From: [Candidatus Thermochlorobacteriaceae] bacterium GBChlB
GTDB lineage: Bacteria; Bacteroidota; Chlorobiia; Chlorobiales; Thermochlorobacteraceae
Direction: 5' to 3'
Assembly: GCA_000724175.1 (NCBI GenBank)
Contig: JPGV01000031.1
Coordinates: 1 to 64,000, forward strand
DNA: 64,000 nt
Part shown: piece after piece, positions 62,334-64,000 of the stretch
Numbering within the stretch: position 1 is the first letter of the stretch
Layout of the letters: each line of letters begins with the position of its first letter
Translations under genes and position numbers: made by a program
Notes under the pieces: model-generated
Database searches by the model: none
What the model saw: only the letters and a program-made list of their open reading frames with translations
What the model was told of the DNA's origin: nothing

Positions 62334-63590
62334 ATGACGAACAAAGCATTTACTTTCCTTGCGCTCGCCGCGCTCTGCTTTCTGACGACAACAGACGCCT
62401 CGGCGCAGCAAGACATTTTCACCAAGCGCGACAACAGCCAAGTGCGCGACGGCGCAGGGTCATACTTCAAACTGCTGGCGGTGCTTCCGGCGAACCTCAA
62501 ACTGAAATTGATTGAAAAGTCGAACCGTTGGGCGAAGGTGGAGTTGCCCGATAAACAGAAAGGGTGGATTGCCGAAAACTGCCTCGAGGAAAAACCCACA
62601 ACAAAACAAATGGGCAAAGACCTGAGCAAAACGTGGAGTTCTTCCAAAGCCTCGCGCGCGGGCGTAGCGGCTGCGGTCAAAGGGTTCGCCAAACGGTTCA
62701 GTAAAGCGTCGGACGGCAGCATCGAGGTTATCGTCGAGCAGCGCATTGCCGATTTTTCCGATGGCGATTACCAAGCCTTTAAACGCGAACTAAACTCAAA
62801 GCGCGCCAAAGTAAATTCTAATATCACCCTTTCTTCGCTCGGCCTCGATTCTCCGTATTACGATGCGCGGCTAAGCGAAGTTGAAATCGGTGCGGGCGTT
62901 GCGGCTAAAATTGCAACGGCGTTTGGCTTGGTCGAAGACCCGACGCTCAATCGATATGTCAATATGATTGCCGCCGCATTGGTAGAAAATACGAATTACT
63001 ACGATTGGGATTTTGGTGTGTTCATTTTGAACGACGAGAGCATCAACGGCTTTGCATGCCCGGGCGGGTACATTTTCATTACGCTCGGCGCGATTAAAAA
63101 TTGCAGCGATGAATCGGAACTGGCTGCAATTATCGGGCATGAAATCGCGCACATTATTCGCCGACACGGACTACAAGAAGTCACCAAACGCCTGACGAAA
63201 ATCAAAGCCGAGGGCGCGTTTGCCGAACTCGAGGAAGAAATTGGAGATGAAAAAGACGAAGACGAAAAGGAGTTGGAAGACATTGCCGCGCAATCTTACG
63301 AGCGCATCGTCCGCAAACGTCTTATCGCTTACGAATTTGAGGCAGACAAAATCGGCAGTGTATTGTGCGCAATAGCGGGCTACGACCCTTACGGCATGGT
63401 GAGAATCAGCGAAACGGTCGCCCGCGTTCAAGCCACGATGCCAGTGCCGAAAGAGGAATTTAACTCGGAATACTTCGCGCCAGATGATGCAAAAGAGCGC
63501 ATCAAACAAATTAAGTCGTTTGTTGAAAAAAATTATTCTGCAACGTCAAGCGGAAGATTGAAAGAGCGGTACGAGCGCACAACAAGATAA
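62334..63590 (+). CDS. Secreted M48 metalloprotease with SH3 domain
   Basis: A 418-residue exported protease. A signal peptide (about 1-25, ending DASAQ) is followed by a bacterial SH3 domain (VRDGAGSYFKLLAVL to KGWIAENCLE, about 30-85). The M48 catalytic region has the zinc motif HEIAH at 269-273 and the further ligand in EFEAD near 334-338. A charged EEEIGDEKDEDEKELED stretch lies between. It resembles periplasmic BepA-like quality-control proteases, with an added SH3. It probably shares the operon with the J-domain genes, but the 76-bp gap leaves room for its own promoter. Confidence 0.92.
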   Translation: MTNKAFTFLALAALCFLTTTDASAQQDIFTKRDNSQVRDGAGSYFKLLAVLPANLKLKLIEKSNRWAKVELPDKQKGWIAENCLEEKPTTKQMGKDLSKTWSSSKASRAGVAAAVKGFAKRFSKASDGSIEVIVEQRIADFSDGDYQAFKRELNSKRAKVNSNITLSSLGLDSPYYDARLSEVEIGAGVAAKIATAFGLVEDPTLNRYVNMIAAALVENTNYYDWDFGVFILNDESINGFACPGGYIFITLGAIKNCSDESELAAIIGHEIAHIIRRHGLQEVTKRLTKIKAEGAFAELEEEIGDEKDEDEKELEDIAAQSYERIVRKRLIAYEFEADKIGSVLCAIAGYDPYGMVRISETVARVQATMPVPKEEFNSEYFAPDDAKERIKQIKSFVEKNYSATSSGRLKERYERTTR

Positions 63591-63596
63591 CGTCGC

Positions 63597-64000
63597 TTAC
63601 TTCATCAGAATCATTTTTCGGGTTTCCGCGCCGAAGTCGGTTTGGAGACGATAGAGGTAAATGCCGCTCGACAAATCATAGTCGGCGGCATTAAAGAAAA
63701 ATGTGTAACGCCCGGCGGGCTGAAAGCCGCGTTTGACACGGGCGACTTCTGTGCCGAGCGTATTATAGACATAAAGCTCGACCGTAGCGCCTTCGGCGAG
63801 TTCGTAGCTGATGGTGGTTGATGGATTGAACGGGTTGGGCGTATTTTGAAACAAACGAAACGACGGTTTTGTCTCTGCAAGTCCAATTTTAATTGCGCCG
63901 GTGTATGTCGCCGAGCGTCCCGCTGTATTCTTCCGCAAGCGATAAAACACCACTTTGCCAAGTTCCCCTGCATTGCGGTCAAAAAAGCGATAGAAGCCCT
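63597..64000 (-). CDS. C-terminal part of a T9SS-type sorting domain protein (partial)
   Basis: The 3' end of a minus-strand gene that runs off the right edge; the frame is open to base 64000. The visible ~134 residues show the end of a fibronectin-like unit (FYRFFDRNAGELGKVVFYRL) followed by a type A sorting domain, with NTPNPFNPSTTISYELAEG, YNTLGTEVARV, PAGRYTFFFN and a closing SGIYLYRLQTDFG. Such domains direct export through the type IX secretion system, which Bacteroidetes and some Chlorobi have. The cargo is outside this window. It converges with the M48 gene. Confidence 0.93.
   Translation of the reverse strand, partial: GFYRFFDRNAGELGKVVFYRLRKNTAGRSATYTGAIKIGLAETKPSFRLFQNTPNPFNPSTTISYELAEGATVELYVYNTLGTEVARVKRGFQPAGRYTFFFNAADYDLSSGIYLYRLQTDFGAETRKMILMK

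Overview
The window looks like chromosome of a phototrophic member of the Chlorobi (Chlorobiota), probably nearer the Chloroherpeton/Thermochlorobacter side than the classic green sulfur bacteria. This is inference from gene content: bchI-bchD magnesium-chelatase subunits, a bacillithiol-type glycosyltransferase (bshA), a C-terminal T9SS-like sorting domain at the right edge, S46 dipeptidyl-peptidase, fatty-acid oxidation enzymes (enoyl-CoA hydratase, acyl-CoA dehydrogenase) and promoter -10 elements resembling the Bacteroidetes TAnnTTTG type. No phage, insertion sequence, CRISPR array or defence island was seen.

Layout. 0.2-3.1 kb: ychF, a YhcH-family protein, a GNAT acetyltransferase and murI in a tightly packed cluster. 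3.1-9.7 kb: metallo-hydrolase, NTF2-like protein, a cytoplasmic TPR histidine kinase, enoyl-CoA hydratase, SRPBCC protein and secreted S46 peptidase. 9.9-17.9 kb: ribBA, two small proteins, the C-terminal half of a split carB, rsmA, a LPP20/DUF4384-like exported protein, an orphan OppD-type ATPase and a PPOX-fold flavoprotein. 18.0-20.9 kb: bchI-bchD. 20.9-33.6 kb: a ten-gene minus-strand capsule/exopolysaccharide operon running from an SLBB export protein through chain-length regulator, polymerase, methyltransferase and four glycosyltransferases to a Wzi-like outer-membrane protein and the initiating sugar-phosphate transferase. 33.8-45 kb: housekeeping genes (usp, MFS, adk, rlmN, gap, purK, acyl-CoA dehydrogenase), two tRNAs (Gln-UUG, Val-GAC), a XRE regulator with tandem leader repeats and an orphan ATP-grasp protein. 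45-51 kb: mreB, a 37-codon membrane microprotein, bshA, prmC and an isolated nuoK-nuoL pair. 51-55.7 kb: a 1546-residue soluble histidine kinase built from five diverged GAF-like modules. 55.8-64 kb: a minus-strand MBL/OMP/SDR cluster, then a plus-strand operon with two J-domain/transmembrane/beta-propeller proteins flanking a D-2-hydroxyacid dehydrogenase and followed by a secreted M48 metalloprotease.

The least expected element is that last operon (58.5-63.6 kb). Each J-domain protein should place its DnaJ domain in the cytoplasm and a seven-bladed WD40 propeller across the membrane, and the pair travels with a periplasmic SH3-M48 protease, suggesting an envelope quality-control or stress module. 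Other points of interest are the five-module GAF kinase, the unannotated microprotein beside bshA, the detached nuoKL pair, the split carB, the recurring CGTATATTT promoter element and the tandem repeats before the XRE gene.
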